DNA from: Aquabacterium soli
GTDB taxonomy: Bacteria; Pseudomonadota; Gammaproteobacteria; Burkholderiales; Burkholderiaceae_C
Direction of reading: 5' to 3'
NCBI RefSeq assembly: GCF_003933735.1
Contig: NZ_RSED01000010.1
Span: 121,210 to 185,209 of the forward strand
DNA: 64,000 nt
Position numbers and translations under genes: made by a program. Of this stretch, positions 45,651-54,814 are shown piece by piece; the first letter of the stretch is position 1; the number at the start of each line of letters is the position of its first letter. A model generated the notes under the pieces. That model made no database searches and was not told the DNA's origin. It was given only the letters and a program-made list of their open reading frames with translations.

Positions 45651-46211
45651 ATGGTTCCGAAAATCATCAGCAGCGCCGTGACCAGTCCTTGGCTCAGCCC
45701 CTTGGCTTTGCGGCCCCGCCTGTGCTCGGCCGATTTCCAGCAAGCCCTGGGCACACGGCCCGTGGCGCGCAGCGCGCATTTTTCCGTGCATTTCGCCGAG
45801 CCGTCGCTGGCGCGGCGTGCCCCCCGGACCACGGGGGACACGGTGCCTGAAGCCGACTTGTCAACAGGCCCCACCTCCGAGGTGGTCGAGCCTGTGGATG
45901 AAGTGCGCACTCACCACCACCGTGTGTGGCGGTTGGGGCTGGTCTTGCCCAAGCGCATGGCCAAGCGATCGGTCACCCGGTCGCTGATCAAGCACCAGGC
46001 CCGCCAGCTCTGGCGTGAGCATGCCGCTGCGCTCGAGCAGGCCGGTTGGCTCAGTGCCGAGCGCCCGGCGGGCAACTGGGTGCTGCGCCTGAAAGCGCCC
46101 TGGCCCGTCAAGGATTACCCCAGCGCGGCTTCCGAGCCGCTCAAGCTGGCGGTGCGCGCCGAGCTGCAGGCCATGCTGGCCCACTGCGTGAAAGCAGGGT
46201 GGCGCCGATGA
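45651..46211 (+). CDS. rnpA: Ribonuclease P protein component
   Basis: 186 residues, protein cofactor of RNase P for tRNA 5' maturation. The family core is ADFQQALGTRPVARSAHFSVHF, RLGLVLPKRMAKRSVTRSLIKHQAR (RNR-type RNA-binding helix; the usual Asn-Arg is Val-Thr-Arg here) and the C-terminal helix. It is longer than the typical ~120-140 residues, with an insert (residues ~52-85) between the first strands, and an N-terminal extension. The start could lie slightly downstream. It overlaps yidD by 4 nt. Confidence 0.88.
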   Translation: MVPKIISSAVTSPWLSPLALRPRLCSADFQQALGTRPVARSAHFSVHFAEPSLARRAPRTTGDTVPEADLSTGPTSEVVEPVDEVRTHHHRVWRLGLVLPKRMAKRSVTRSLIKHQARQLWREHAAALEQAGWLSAERPAGNWVLRLKAPWPVKDYPSAASEPLKLAVRAELQAMLAHCVKAGWRR

Positions 46212-46543
46212 AGCCCGTGCTGTGGTTCTTGTGGCTCAAGCAGGCCGGCGCCGCCTTGTCGCGTCTGGTCAATGCCTTGTTGATCGGGCTGGTACGGGGC
46301 TACCGCTTCTTCCTGAGCCCCTGGCTCGGGTCGGCCTGCCGTTTCACACCCACCTGTTCAGCCTACGCGCTCGATTCTTTGCAGCGACATGGCCCTGTGG
46401 CGGGCACTTATCTGACCGCGCGGCGTCTATTGCGCTGTCACCCGGGCTGCCCGGGTGGCCATGACCCGGCCCCTGAGCAGGCGCCGCGGCTGTTTTCTTT
46501 CCTGTCTTCCAATTCTTCTACGCCTAAAGCACCCCGCCCATGA
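46208..46543 (+). CDS. yidD: Membrane protein insertion efficiency factor YidD
   Basis: 111 residues from ATG 46208 (ATGA overlap with rnpA). The conserved core is GLVRGYRFFLSPWLGSACRFTPTCSAYALDSLQRHG and RRLLRCHPGCPGGHDP. It is a small membrane-associated protein assisting YidC. It overlaps the yidC start. Confidence 0.93.
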   Translation: MKPVLWFLWLKQAGAALSRLVNALLIGLVRGYRFFLSPWLGSACRFTPTCSAYALDSLQRHGPVAGTYLTARRLLRCHPGCPGGHDPAPEQAPRLFSFLSSNSSTPKAPRP

Positions 46544-48261
46544 ATGATATGCGTCGGACCATTCTGTGGTCAGTCTTTGCGTTCTCGCTGCTGATGCTGT
46601 GGGACGGCTGGCTGCGCCACACCGGTCAGCCCTCCATGTTCGCGCCCGCGCCGGCGGCCTCCGTGGCCGAAGCGGCGTCTGGTGCGGCCAACCCCGCCTC
46701 AGGCGCCACGGATGCCGGATCGGTGCCCACGCCTTCGGGCACCGGTGCCAACAATGCGGGCGTGCCCGTGGCTGCCGCCACCGCCGCCTCGGGCGCCGTG
46801 CCGGGCGCCGCACCGGCCGCCCCACGCCAGCAACTGGTGCTGACCACCGACGTGCTGCGCGCCACGGTGGACACGCAGGGCGGCAACCTGGTCAAGGTGG
46901 AGCTGCTCAAGTACACCGACCAGGACCACCCTGAAAAACAGGTGCTGGTGCTGGACCCGGCCCACTCGTACGCAGCCCAGTCGGGCCTGGTGGGCGCCGC
47001 AGGCACCGACCTGCCCAACCACACCTCGGCCATGGCCCCGGTCACGGCCGAGCGGACCCTGGCCGATGGCCAGGATGCCCTGGTGCTCAAGCTCGAATCG
47101 GCCCCGATCAACGGCGTCAAGCGCGTGCTGACCTACAGCTTCCCGCGCGGCGGCTATGTGGTCGGTGTCAAGCAGGAGGTGGTCAACACCTCGGGCACCA
47201 CGGTGCGCCCGCAGGTGTATGTGCAGCTGGTGCGTGATGGCGTGGTGCCGCATTCGTCCGGCTTCTTCGGTGCACCCACCTCATATGTGGGCCCGGCCTT
47301 CTACACGGCCAACTCCAAGTTCAAGAAGGTGGAGTTCAAGCACATCGACGACAACAGCACCGAGTTCGACAAGACGGCCAACAACGGCTGGGTGTCGGTG
47401 GTGCAGCATTACTTCGCGTCGGCCTGGCTGAACACGCAAGATACCTCGCGCGAGTTCTTCGCGCGCAAGCTGGGCCCCAACCTGTATGCCGTGGGCATGC
47501 TGTTCAACCTGGGCGATGTGGCCGGTGGCCAGAGCAAGGCCTTCGAGTCGCAGCTCTACGTGGGCCCGCAGGAAGAGAAAAAGCTCGAAGCCCTGGCCCC
47601 CGGCCTGGAGCTGGTCAAGGACTACGGCCTGGTGACCATCCTGGCCAAGCCGCTGTTCTGGCTGCTGTACTACATCCACAGCGTGCTGCAGAACTGGGGC
47701 TGGTCCATCGTGGCGCTGGTGGTGCTGCTCAAGGCCGCCTTCTACTGGCTCAACGCCAAGGCCTACCGTTCGATGGCCAAGATGAAGGCCATCAACCCGC
47801 GCATCCAGGAGATGCGTGAGCGCCTGAAGGACAAGCCGCAGCAGATGCAGCAGGAGATGATGAAGATTTACCGCGAGGAGAAGGTCAACCCGATCGGCGG
47901 CTGCCTGCCGATCATGATCCAGATCCCGGTGTTCATCGCGCTGTACTGGGTGCTGCTGTCGTCTGTCGAGATCCGCAACGCCCCGTGGATCGGCTGGATC
48001 ACCGACCTGTCGGTGAAGGACCCGTACTTCGTGCTGCCGCTGCTGATGACCCTGTCCACGCTGCTGCAGACCTGGCTGAACCCCACGCCGCCGGACCCGC
48101 TGCAGGCCAAGATGATGTGGATCATGCCGCTGGTGTTCTCGGTGATGTTCTTCTTCTTCCCCGCCGGCCTGGTGCTGTACTGGCTGACGAACAACATCCT
48201 GTCGATCGCCCAGCAGTGGATGATCAACAAGCAGATCGAAGGGGCAACCCAGAAGGCCTGA
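46540..48261 (+). CDS. yidC: Membrane protein insertase YidC
   Basis: 573 residues. There is an N-terminal membrane helix (TILWSVFAFSLLMLWDGW), a large periplasmic beta-domain (residues ~95-350) and the conserved five-helix insertase core with NPIGGCLPIMIQIPVFIALYWVLLSSVEIRNAPWIGWITDLS and the terminal LTNNILSIAQQWMINKQIE. It inserts inner-membrane proteins with or without SecYEG. It is followed by a strong terminator. Confidence 0.97.
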   Translation: MNDMRRTILWSVFAFSLLMLWDGWLRHTGQPSMFAPAPAASVAEAASGAANPASGATDAGSVPTPSGTGANNAGVPVAAATAASGAVPGAAPAAPRQQLVLTTDVLRATVDTQGGNLVKVELLKYTDQDHPEKQVLVLDPAHSYAAQSGLVGAAGTDLPNHTSAMAPVTAERTLADGQDALVLKLESAPINGVKRVLTYSFPRGGYVVGVKQEVVNTSGTTVRPQVYVQLVRDGVVPHSSGFFGAPTSYVGPAFYTANSKFKKVEFKHIDDNSTEFDKTANNGWVSVVQHYFASAWLNTQDTSREFFARKLGPNLYAVGMLFNLGDVAGGQSKAFESQLYVGPQEEKKLEALAPGLELVKDYGLVTILAKPLFWLLYYIHSVLQNWGWSIVALVVLLKAAFYWLNAKAYRSMAKMKAINPRIQEMRERLKDKPQQMQQEMMKIYREEKVNPIGGCLPIMIQIPVFIALYWVLLSSVEIRNAPWIGWITDLSVKDPYFVLPLLMTLSTLLQTWLNPTPPDPLQAKMMWIMPLVFSVMFFFFPAGLVLYWLTNNILSIAQQWMINKQIEGATQKA

Positions 48262-48287
48262 TCGGCCATCTGGTTCCCCCGCACAAA

Positions 48288-48311
48288 GGGCCCCATCCGG
48301 GGCCCTTTTTT
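48288..48311 (+). terminator. Rho-independent terminator after yidC
   Basis: GGGCCCC-atcc-GGGGCCC stem followed by TTTTTT, 27 nt after the yidC stop. AAA before the stem lets it pair further into the T tract. Confidence 0.88.
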
Positions 48312-48358
48312 CATGGCCGCGTGACCACGGTAAACGGTGTGCTTGTTTGCGATGCACC

Positions 48359-48417
48359 TTTTGTATGCAATCAGCGCACGCTTTTGTATGCAATTTATTT
48401 GTGCATTTGTATGCAAT
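48359..48417 (+). promoter_or_regulatory. Three 23-bp-spaced TTTGTATGCAAT sites (GntR-type operators)
   Basis: The near-palindrome TTGTATGCAAT occurs three times: 48359-48371, 48382-48394 and 48405-48417 (first base of the third differs), with starts exactly 23 bp apart, i.e. about two helical turns. The TTG(T/A)nn(C)AA style matches sites bound by FCD-subfamily GntR repressors. A GntR/FCD gene is the sixth gene of the operon that follows, so autoregulation is likely. Confidence 0.7.
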
Positions 48418-48553
48418 CTGGTGCGCCACGCGCGGTGACGAGGCGTTTTGGCCCTGAAAAGGGGACGAAATCCTTTGAAAACCAGCCAAAACAGGTTGGC
48501 ACACCCATTGCGTTACAGACCTCACCGGCCACCCGGCCGCAGGAGGTCTCCCG

Positions 48554-49615
48554 ATGTCCCTTGCACCGACGATTGAAGCGCAGCGCCTGGCCACGATGGC
48601 CGCGCAGGCCGACCTCGAACTGACCGGTCTGGTCAAACGCTATGGCGAAGGCGCTTCGGCCCCCGTGGCCGTGGACCACATCGACCTGAAGATCAAGGCG
48701 GGCCACTACTGCTGCCTGCTCGGCCCCTCAGGCTGTGGCAAGACCTCCACGCTGCGCATGATCGCCGGCCACGAGGACGCCAGCGCAGGCGACATCGTGC
48801 TGGGTGGGCGCAACATCACGCACCTGCCGGCCTCGGCCCGCGGCACCTCGATGATGTTCCAGAGCTATGCGCTGTTCCCGCACCTGAGCGCGCTGGACAA
48901 CGTGGCCTTCAGCCTGAAGATGCGCGGCATGGGCAAGGCCGAGCGCCATGCCAAGGCGCAGGACCTGCTGCAACGCGTGTCGCTGGGCCATCTGGCGCAG
49001 CGCAAGCCGGCCGAGCTGTCGGGCGGGCAGCAGCAGCGTGTGGCACTGGCCCGCGCGCTGATCACCGAGCCGCGCGTGCTGCTGCTCGATGAGCCGCTGT
49101 CGGCGCTCGACCCGTTCCTGCGCATCAAGATGCGTGCGGAGCTGAAAGGCTGGCAGAAGAGCCTGGGCATGACCTTCATCCACGTGACCCACTCGCAGGA
49201 AGAGGCCATGGCCCTGGCCGACCAGGTGGTGGTGATGAACGCCGGCCGCATCGAGCAGAACGGCACGCCGCACGAGATCTTCAATGCGCCGCGCACCGAG
49301 TTCGTGGCGCGCTTCATCGGTGGGCACAACGTGATCGCAGCCGCAGGCGAACGCCTGGCCGTGCGCACCGACAAGACCCGGCTGAGCCGCGAGACCGAGG
49401 CCGGCGTCCCGTTGGGCAGCAGCCTGGACGCCACCGTGACCGGCGTCGAATACCAGGGCACCTATGTGCTGCTGACCCTGCAGTCGGGCGGGCAGGACAG
49501 CAACGAACTCAACGTGATGCTCAGCGAAGCGGCCTACCAGGCCACCCCCTGGCAGCCCGGCGACCCGGCGCGCGCGCACTGGGACGCCCACGACGTGCAC
49601 CGCCTGGCGGCCTAG
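48554..49615 (+). CDS. Spermidine/putrescine-type ABC importer ATPase (PotA-like)
   Basis: 353 residues, with AGGAGG upstream. It has Walker A GPSGCGKTST, Q-loop FQSYALFPHLSALDN, ABC signature LSGGQQQRVALARAL, Walker B VLLLDEPLSALD and switch His IHVTHSQEEA. A C-terminal TOBE-like domain (residues ~270-353) is typical of PotA/opine importers. It energises uptake of the solute bound by the next gene product. It is the first gene of a seven-gene operon. Confidence 0.93.
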   Translation: MSLAPTIEAQRLATMAAQADLELTGLVKRYGEGASAPVAVDHIDLKIKAGHYCCLLGPSGCGKTSTLRMIAGHEDASAGDIVLGGRNITHLPASARGTSMMFQSYALFPHLSALDNVAFSLKMRGMGKAERHAKAQDLLQRVSLGHLAQRKPAELSGGQQQRVALARALITEPRVLLLDEPLSALDPFLRIKMRAELKGWQKSLGMTFIHVTHSQEEAMALADQVVVMNAGRIEQNGTPHEIFNAPRTEFVARFIGGHNVIAAAGERLAVRTDKTRLSRETEAGVPLGSSLDATVTGVEYQGTYVLLTLQSGGQDSNELNVMLSEAAYQATPWQPGDPARAHWDAHDVHRLAA

Positions 49616-49735
49616 CCCTTCCCCTTCTTCTCTGTGTTTTCTGGTGTCGCGCCTGGCGCGACGCCCTGGCCTTCTGTTGCCTTCTTCTTTCCATTCGACC
49701 ACGTCCATCACCCCTTCTTTCCTGGAGCCTGCACC

Positions 49736-51037
49736 ATGTCCCACTCGACCGATGACTCACTGAAGAACGCCCTGCCCACGCTGGAGGCCTCGCGCCGCAC
49801 CGTGCTCAAGACCGGCCTGATGGGCGCCACCGGCATCCTGGCCACGGGCCTGGCGCCCGCCGTGCACTCGGCCGACAAGATCACGCTGCGCTACCTGGGC
49901 ACGGCCGTGAACCAGGACAAGACCATCGCCGAGAAATTCGAGGCCGACACGGGCATCAAGGTGCAGTACATCCCCGTGACCACGGACGATGTGACCAAGC
50001 GCGCCGTGACCGCGCCCAACAGCTTCGACCTGATCGACACCGAGTACTTCAGCCTCAAGAAGATCATCCCCACGGGCAACCTCAAGGGCATCGACGTCAA
50101 GCGCATCAAGAACGCCGACAAGATCACATCGCTGTTCACCAAGGGCGAAGTGGCCGGCAAGAAGGTGGGCGACCAGGGCACCGCGCCCAAGAAGGTGATG
50201 TTCCTCGAAGCCGAGAAGTCGAAGAAGTTCGCCACCAGCCCGACGCAGTTCATGACCCTGATCCCCACGGTCTACAACGCCGACACGCTGGGCATCCGCC
50301 CCGACCTGATCAAGCGCCCCATCACCAGCTGGAAGGAGCTGCTGAACCCCGAGTTCAAGGGCAAGGCCGCCATCCTCAACATCCCCTCCATCGGCATCAT
50401 GGACGCGGCGATGGTGGTCGAGGCCATGGGCATCTACAAGTACCCCGACAAGGGCAACATGACCAAGAAGGAGATCGACCTCACGATCAAGACCTTGATC
50501 GAAGCCAAGAAGGCCGGCCAGTTCCGCAGCCTGTGGAAGGATTTCAACGAGTCGGTGAACCTGATGTCCTCCGGCGAGGTGGTGATCCAGTCGATGTGGT
50601 CGCCCGCCGTGACGGCCGTGCGCACCAAGGGCATTGCCTGCACTTTCCAGCCGTTGAAAGAGGGCTACCGCGCCTGGGCCGCCGGCTTCGGCGTGCCGGC
50701 CACGCTGAGCGGCAAGAAGCTCGATGCAGCCTACGAGTTCATCAACTGGTTCCTCGACGGCTGGGCCGGCGCCTACCTGAACCGCCAGGGCTACTACAGC
50801 GCCGTGCTGGAGACCGCCAAGGCCAAGATGGAAGCCTATGAGTGGGCTTACTGGATGGAAGGCAAGGCCGCCAGCCAGGACATCAAGTCGCCCACTGGCC
50901 AGGTGCTGGCCAAGGCCGGCGAGAAGCGCGATGGCGGCAGCTACGAAGACCGCATGGGCGGCATCGCCTGCTGGAACGCGATCATGGACGAGAACACGTA
51001 CATGGTCCAGAAGTGGAACGAGTTCGTGGCCGCGTGA
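49736..51037 (+). CDS. Periplasmic solute-binding protein of the ABC importer (PotD-like)
   Basis: 433 residues from ATG 49736 (preceded by CCTGGAG). The leader carries a twin-Arg motif (SRRTVLKTGLMGATG), so export by Tat is likely, then AVHSADK as the cleavage region. The mature part is a PotD/opine-type class I binding fold (KFEADTGIKVQYIPV; NSFDLIDTEYFSLKKI; WKELLNPEFKGKAAILNIPS; AYEFINWFLDGW). Ligand is unknown; a spermidine/putrescine-like or small carboxylated amine is possible. Confidence 0.9.
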   Translation: MSHSTDDSLKNALPTLEASRRTVLKTGLMGATGILATGLAPAVHSADKITLRYLGTAVNQDKTIAEKFEADTGIKVQYIPVTTDDVTKRAVTAPNSFDLIDTEYFSLKKIIPTGNLKGIDVKRIKNADKITSLFTKGEVAGKKVGDQGTAPKKVMFLEAEKSKKFATSPTQFMTLIPTVYNADTLGIRPDLIKRPITSWKELLNPEFKGKAAILNIPSIGIMDAAMVVEAMGIYKYPDKGNMTKKEIDLTIKTLIEAKKAGQFRSLWKDFNESVNLMSSGEVVIQSMWSPAVTAVRTKGIACTFQPLKEGYRAWAAGFGVPATLSGKKLDAAYEFINWFLDGWAGAYLNRQGYYSAVLETAKAKMEAYEWAYWMEGKAASQDIKSPTGQVLAKAGEKRDGGSYEDRMGGIACWNAIMDENTYMVQKWNEFVAA

Positions 51038-51142
51038 GGCGGGCCGCGCACCTGATCCCGAAGCGCGCGGCGCATGTCCGGCGCCGCGCATCCCTCCCCT
51101 TAGTCGATCCCTTGTTTCCCCACATCCTGGAGTGACCTTTCC

Positions 51143-52165
51143 ATGAAGCACCTTTCCCTTCGTTCGCCTCTCCTCGCCATGGCCGTGCTGGCGGCCTGCA
51201 GTGCCGCACAGGCCCAGTCGTCCGTGACGCTGTACGGCGCGCTCGGCCTGGACGTGGTCAGCGCGAGCAATGTCTACACCGGCGCCACCAAGAAATCGCA
51301 GCTGCTGATCGAGGACAACGCCATCGTGAACTCTCGCATCGGCCTGCGCGGCACGGAAGACCTGGGCGGTGGCCTGAACGCCGTGTTCGGCCTGGAATCC
51401 ACCGTGCACCCGGACACCGGCACGGCCGGCAACACCAGTGCCTACTGGAACCGCGGCGCCTTCGTCGGCCTGACCGGCAGCTTCGGCTCGATCAAGATCG
51501 GCCACCAGTGGGACGTGTCCGATGACCTGATGGGCAACTACTTCGTGTTCGCCTACTACTCGCCCTTCTTCTTCAGCGGCTTCGGCTCGCTGAGCAACTA
51601 CTACGACAACGCGATCAAGTACAGCTCGCCCAAGATCGGCGGCTTCGAGGGCGGCCTGTTCTACGCGCTGGGCGAGAAGACGGTGAGCGGATCGGCCGGC
51701 AACTTCGCGCAGGCGGTGGGCACGTACACGGCGGGCCCCTTCAGCATAGGCCTGGTGGGCGACACGCTCAAGGCCGACGACGGCAGCGGCAACAAGGACG
51801 AGATGTGGGCCCTGGGTGCGGCCTACAACTTCGGCCCGGTCAAGCTGCGTGGCGGTTTTGCACGCACCGACGTCGAGATCGGCACGCCCTTCAAGGCCAA
51901 CCTGATCGATGTGGGCGTGGACGTGCCCTTCAGCAACGTGGCGGGCATGTCGGCCGATTTCGTCAAGAAGGACGTGAAGAGCTCGGACGACGACACCGAG
52001 TACGTGCGCCTGCAGGGCTACTACAGGCTGTCCAAGCGCACCTCGCTCAACAGCAACCTGATCTTCCTGAAGAACTCGGGCAATGCGGATTTCGTCTGGT
52101 ACGGCGATGGCTCGCCGGGCCAGAAGCAGACCATCTTCACCGTGGGCATCACCCACGCGTTCTGA
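51143..52165 (+). CDS. Burkholderia-type trimeric outer-membrane porin
   Basis: 340 residues: signal peptide ending AAQAQSSVTLYGALGLDV, the classic start of Burkholderiales porins; LRGTEDLGGGLNAVFGLE near residue 75; the acidic loop-3 region; final residue Phe (ITHAF) for BAM assembly. It sits inside the ABC importer operon between binding protein and permeases, so it probably admits the same solute through the outer membrane. Confidence 0.93.
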   Translation: MKHLSLRSPLLAMAVLAACSAAQAQSSVTLYGALGLDVVSASNVYTGATKKSQLLIEDNAIVNSRIGLRGTEDLGGGLNAVFGLESTVHPDTGTAGNTSAYWNRGAFVGLTGSFGSIKIGHQWDVSDDLMGNYFVFAYYSPFFFSGFGSLSNYYDNAIKYSSPKIGGFEGGLFYALGEKTVSGSAGNFAQAVGTYTAGPFSIGLVGDTLKADDGSGNKDEMWALGAAYNFGPVKLRGGFARTDVEIGTPFKANLIDVGVDVPFSNVAGMSADFVKKDVKSSDDDTEYVRLQGYYRLSKRTSLNSNLIFLKNSGNADFVWYGDGSPGQKQTIFTVGITHAF

Positions 52166-52181
52166 ACCCGCGGAGAACGGC

Positions 52182-53048
52182 ATGAAATCACCCCCCTCCT
52201 GGTTGCAGGCCTTGCCCATGGGCGGGGTGTTCCTGCTGTTCTTCGCGATGCCGCTGCTGCTCATCGTGGCCGTGAGCTTCTGGCCCCAGAACGAGTACAC
52301 GCTGGAGCCCGGCTTCACGCTGGACAACTACACCACGCTGTTCAGCGGCTGCGGCAGTACCGATGAGCTGTGCGTCACGGTCAAGACCTACCTGTCCACC
52401 CTGAAGTTCTGCTTCCTGGTGTGGCTCGCCACGCTGGTGCTGGGCTTCACGCTGGCCTATTTCGTGGCCTTCCACGTGCCCAGCCTGGCGGCGCAGACGG
52501 TGCTGTTCACCATCCTGACCATTCCGTTCTGGACCTCCAACGTGATCCGCATGATCTCGTGGATCCCGCTGCTGGGGCGCAATGGCCTGGTCAACCAGAG
52601 CCTGATGGGCGCGGGCATCACCGACCACCCGCTGGACTGGCTGCTGTACTCGGATTTCTCGGTGGTGCTGGCCTTCGTGCACCTCAACACCACCTTCATG
52701 ATGGTGCCGATCTTCAACTCGATGATGAAGATCGACCGCTCGCTGCTGGAGGCCGCCGACGACTGCGGCGCCACGGCCTGGCAGACGCTGTGGAACGTGG
52801 TCGTGCCGCTGTGCCGCACGGGCATCCTGATCGGCTCGATCTTCGTGATCACGCTGGTGATGGGCGATTTCGTCACCGTGGGCGTGATGGGTGGCCAGCA
52901 GATCGCCTCGGTCGGCAAGACCATCCAGGTGCAGACCTCCTACCTGCAGTTCCCACTGGCCGCGGCCAACGCGGTGGTGCTGCTGGCGGTGGTGCTGCTC
53001 ATCATCGCGGCGCTGAACCGCCTGGTCGATCTGCGCAAGGAGCTCTGA
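52182..53048 (+). CDS. ABC importer permease 1 (PotB-like)
   Basis: 288 residues from ATG 52182, 16 nt after the porin. About six membrane helices. The cytoplasmic EAA loop reads LLEAADDCGATAWQTLWNVVVPL (ATPase-coupling helix), as in PotB. It forms the channel with the next gene product. Confidence 0.93.
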   Translation: MKSPPSWLQALPMGGVFLLFFAMPLLLIVAVSFWPQNEYTLEPGFTLDNYTTLFSGCGSTDELCVTVKTYLSTLKFCFLVWLATLVLGFTLAYFVAFHVPSLAAQTVLFTILTIPFWTSNVIRMISWIPLLGRNGLVNQSLMGAGITDHPLDWLLYSDFSVVLAFVHLNTTFMMVPIFNSMMKIDRSLLEAADDCGATAWQTLWNVVVPLCRTGILIGSIFVITLVMGDFVTVGVMGGQQIASVGKTIQVQTSYLQFPLAAANAVVLLAVVLLIIAALNRLVDLRKEL

Positions 53049-53049
53049 C

Positions 53050-53946
53050 ATGGCTGGAACCGTCAAGCGTCGCGGCCGGGGCTTCTGGCCCCTGGCCCTC
53101 ATCTTCGGGCTGTACGTGCTGTTCCTGTACGGCCCGGTCATCACCATCTTCGTGCTGAGTTTCCAGGGGCCCGATGGGGGCCTGACCTTCCCGATGCAGG
53201 GTGCCTCGGTGCACTGGTACCAGGAGCTGTTCAAGGGCCTGGGCGTGGTCGACATCGGCGCGGCACTGCGGCGCTCGCTGGCGCTGGGCGCCGTGGTGAT
53301 GGGCCTGACCGTGCTGATCTCGCTGCTGGCCGGCCTGGCCTTCCGCAAGGGGCTCAAGGGTGGCGGCCTGCTGTTCTACACCTCGGTGGCCAGCCTGATC
53401 ATGCCCTCCATCATCATCTCGCTGGGCATCGGCCTGCAGTTCCGTCTGTTCGACGGCATCGTGAAAGGCCTGCTCGAGCGCTGGGAATGGACCGAGTTGC
53501 TCGAAACCTACACCACGCTGATGGGCCTGTACACCTCGGGCCTGGGCGCGCACCTGACCTGGACCCTGCCCTTCGGCATGCTGATCATGTTCGCGGTGTT
53601 CAACCGTTTCAACCCAGCCTATGAAGAAGCCGCGCGCGACCTGGGCGCCTCGCCCTGGCAGGCGTTGCGCCACGTGGTGCTGCCCCTGATCGGGCCATCG
53701 CTGGTGGGCGTGGGCATGTTCGGCTTCACCCTCAGCTGGGACGAGATCGCGCGCTCGTCGCAGGCCATCGGCGATCTCAACACCTTGCCGCTGGAACTGC
53801 AGGGCCTGACCACCACGGTGACCACGCCTTCCATCTACGCATTGGGCACGCTGACCACGGTGGTGTCGCTGCTGGTGATCTTCGCCACGTTGGCTGCCGT
53901 GTGGCTGCTGCGTGCCCGCACCGCTGGCACGGCCCGTGCTCATTGA
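53050..53946 (+). CDS. ABC importer permease 2 (PotC-like)
   Basis: 298 residues, starting 1 nt after permease 1. The membrane segments and EAA loop (YEEAARDLGASPWQALRHVVLPLIG) are typical of PotC-type subunits. It pairs with permease 1. Confidence 0.93.
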   Translation: MAGTVKRRGRGFWPLALIFGLYVLFLYGPVITIFVLSFQGPDGGLTFPMQGASVHWYQELFKGLGVVDIGAALRRSLALGAVVMGLTVLISLLAGLAFRKGLKGGGLLFYTSVASLIMPSIIISLGIGLQFRLFDGIVKGLLERWEWTELLETYTTLMGLYTSGLGAHLTWTLPFGMLIMFAVFNRFNPAYEEAARDLGASPWQALRHVVLPLIGPSLVGVGMFGFTLSWDEIARSSQAIGDLNTLPLELQGLTTTVTTPSIYALGTLTTVVSLLVIFATLAAVWLLRARTAGTARAH

Positions 53947-53981
53947 CCGGGCCTGAGGCCGGATACCGAGAAAGACAAGAC

Positions 53982-54809
53982 ATGAGCGAGCAGAAAACGC
54001 AGGCCGGCACGCCGCCCAGCGATGAGGAGATCCACCAGCGCTTCATCGAGGCCATCATCGACCAGCGTTTGCTGCCCGGCACCAAGCTGGTCGAAGACAA
54101 GCTGGGCCAGGCCTTCGGCGTGTCGCGCACGCGGGTGCGCCAGGTGCTGATCCGGCTGGCGCAGGAGCAGGTGGTCACCCTGGAGCCCAACAAGGGTGCC
54201 AGCGTGGCCCAGCCCTCCATCGAGGATGCGCGCGAGGTGTTCGAGGCGCGTGCCCTGGTCGAGGCCGTGCTGGTGGGCCGTTTCATCGAGCGGGCCACGC
54301 CCGCTGATCTGCAGGCCCTGGAGGAATGCATCGAGGCCGAGGAAGAAGCCCGCCGCGAGGGCGACCATGCCACGGCGCTGCGCCTGTCGGGGCGCTTTCA
54401 CCTGATGATCGCCGAGGTGTCCGGCCACCAGACCTTCGCGCGCATGCTGGCCATGCTGATCTCGCGCACGTCGCTGATCCTGATGAGCTATGCGCCGCTG
54501 GCCAGGTCCGAGCGCCAGGCCCTGGCCGCCGTGCCGGCACGCTGGGTGGACGCCTGCCGCTGCAATGCCCACCGGGGCGTGCTGACGGCGCTTCGCGAGG
54601 CGCGCCGGCCACGCGCCGGCATGGCCGATGTGGCCACCTGGCTGAGCGAGGCCCAGCAGCGCATGCGCGAGCACCTGGGTGACATGGAGGCAGGGTTGTG
54701 CTTCAACCTGCCCGACGCACCCTCGGCCGATGTGGTCGACTTGTTCAGCCAAGCCCCTGCCAGCGGCAGGCGCCCGCGCCGCACCGTGCCGGCGCCCAAC
54801 AAGGGTTGA
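53982..54809 (+). CDS. GntR-family (FCD subfamily) transcriptional regulator
   Basis: 275 residues from ATG 53982; an in-frame extension to 53901 overlaps the permease gene. It has an N-terminal winged helix (IIDQRLLPGTKLVEDKLGQAFGVSRTRVRQVLIRLAQEQVVTLEPNKGASV) and a C-terminal FCD ligand-binding helical domain (EVFEARALVEAVLVGRFIE; GRFHLMIAEVSGH). The usual His of the third metal-site helix is in NAHRGVL. The region between it and the last helix is a few residues longer than normal. It likely represses the operon through the sites at 48359-48417. Confidence 0.9.
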   Translation: MSEQKTQAGTPPSDEEIHQRFIEAIIDQRLLPGTKLVEDKLGQAFGVSRTRVRQVLIRLAQEQVVTLEPNKGASVAQPSIEDAREVFEARALVEAVLVGRFIERATPADLQALEECIEAEEEARREGDHATALRLSGRFHLMIAEVSGHQTFARMLAMLISRTSLILMSYAPLARSERQALAAVPARWVDACRCNAHRGVLTALREARRPRAGMADVATWLSEAQQRMREHLGDMEAGLCFNLPDAPSADVVDLFSQAPASGRRPRRTVPAPNKG

Positions 54810-54814
54810 ATGCC

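Noticed and set aside
48359..48417. Three short direct repeats as a possible CRISPR remnant
   Set aside because: Repeats are only 12-13 nt with ~10-nt spacers and a palindromic core; they fit transcription-factor sites, and no cas gene is near.
49757..52327. An 856-codon reverse-strand open frame spanning the binding protein, porin and permease genes
   Set aside because: It crosses three well-supported genes and an intergenic gap, and has no domain; it is a product of strong GC3 bias.
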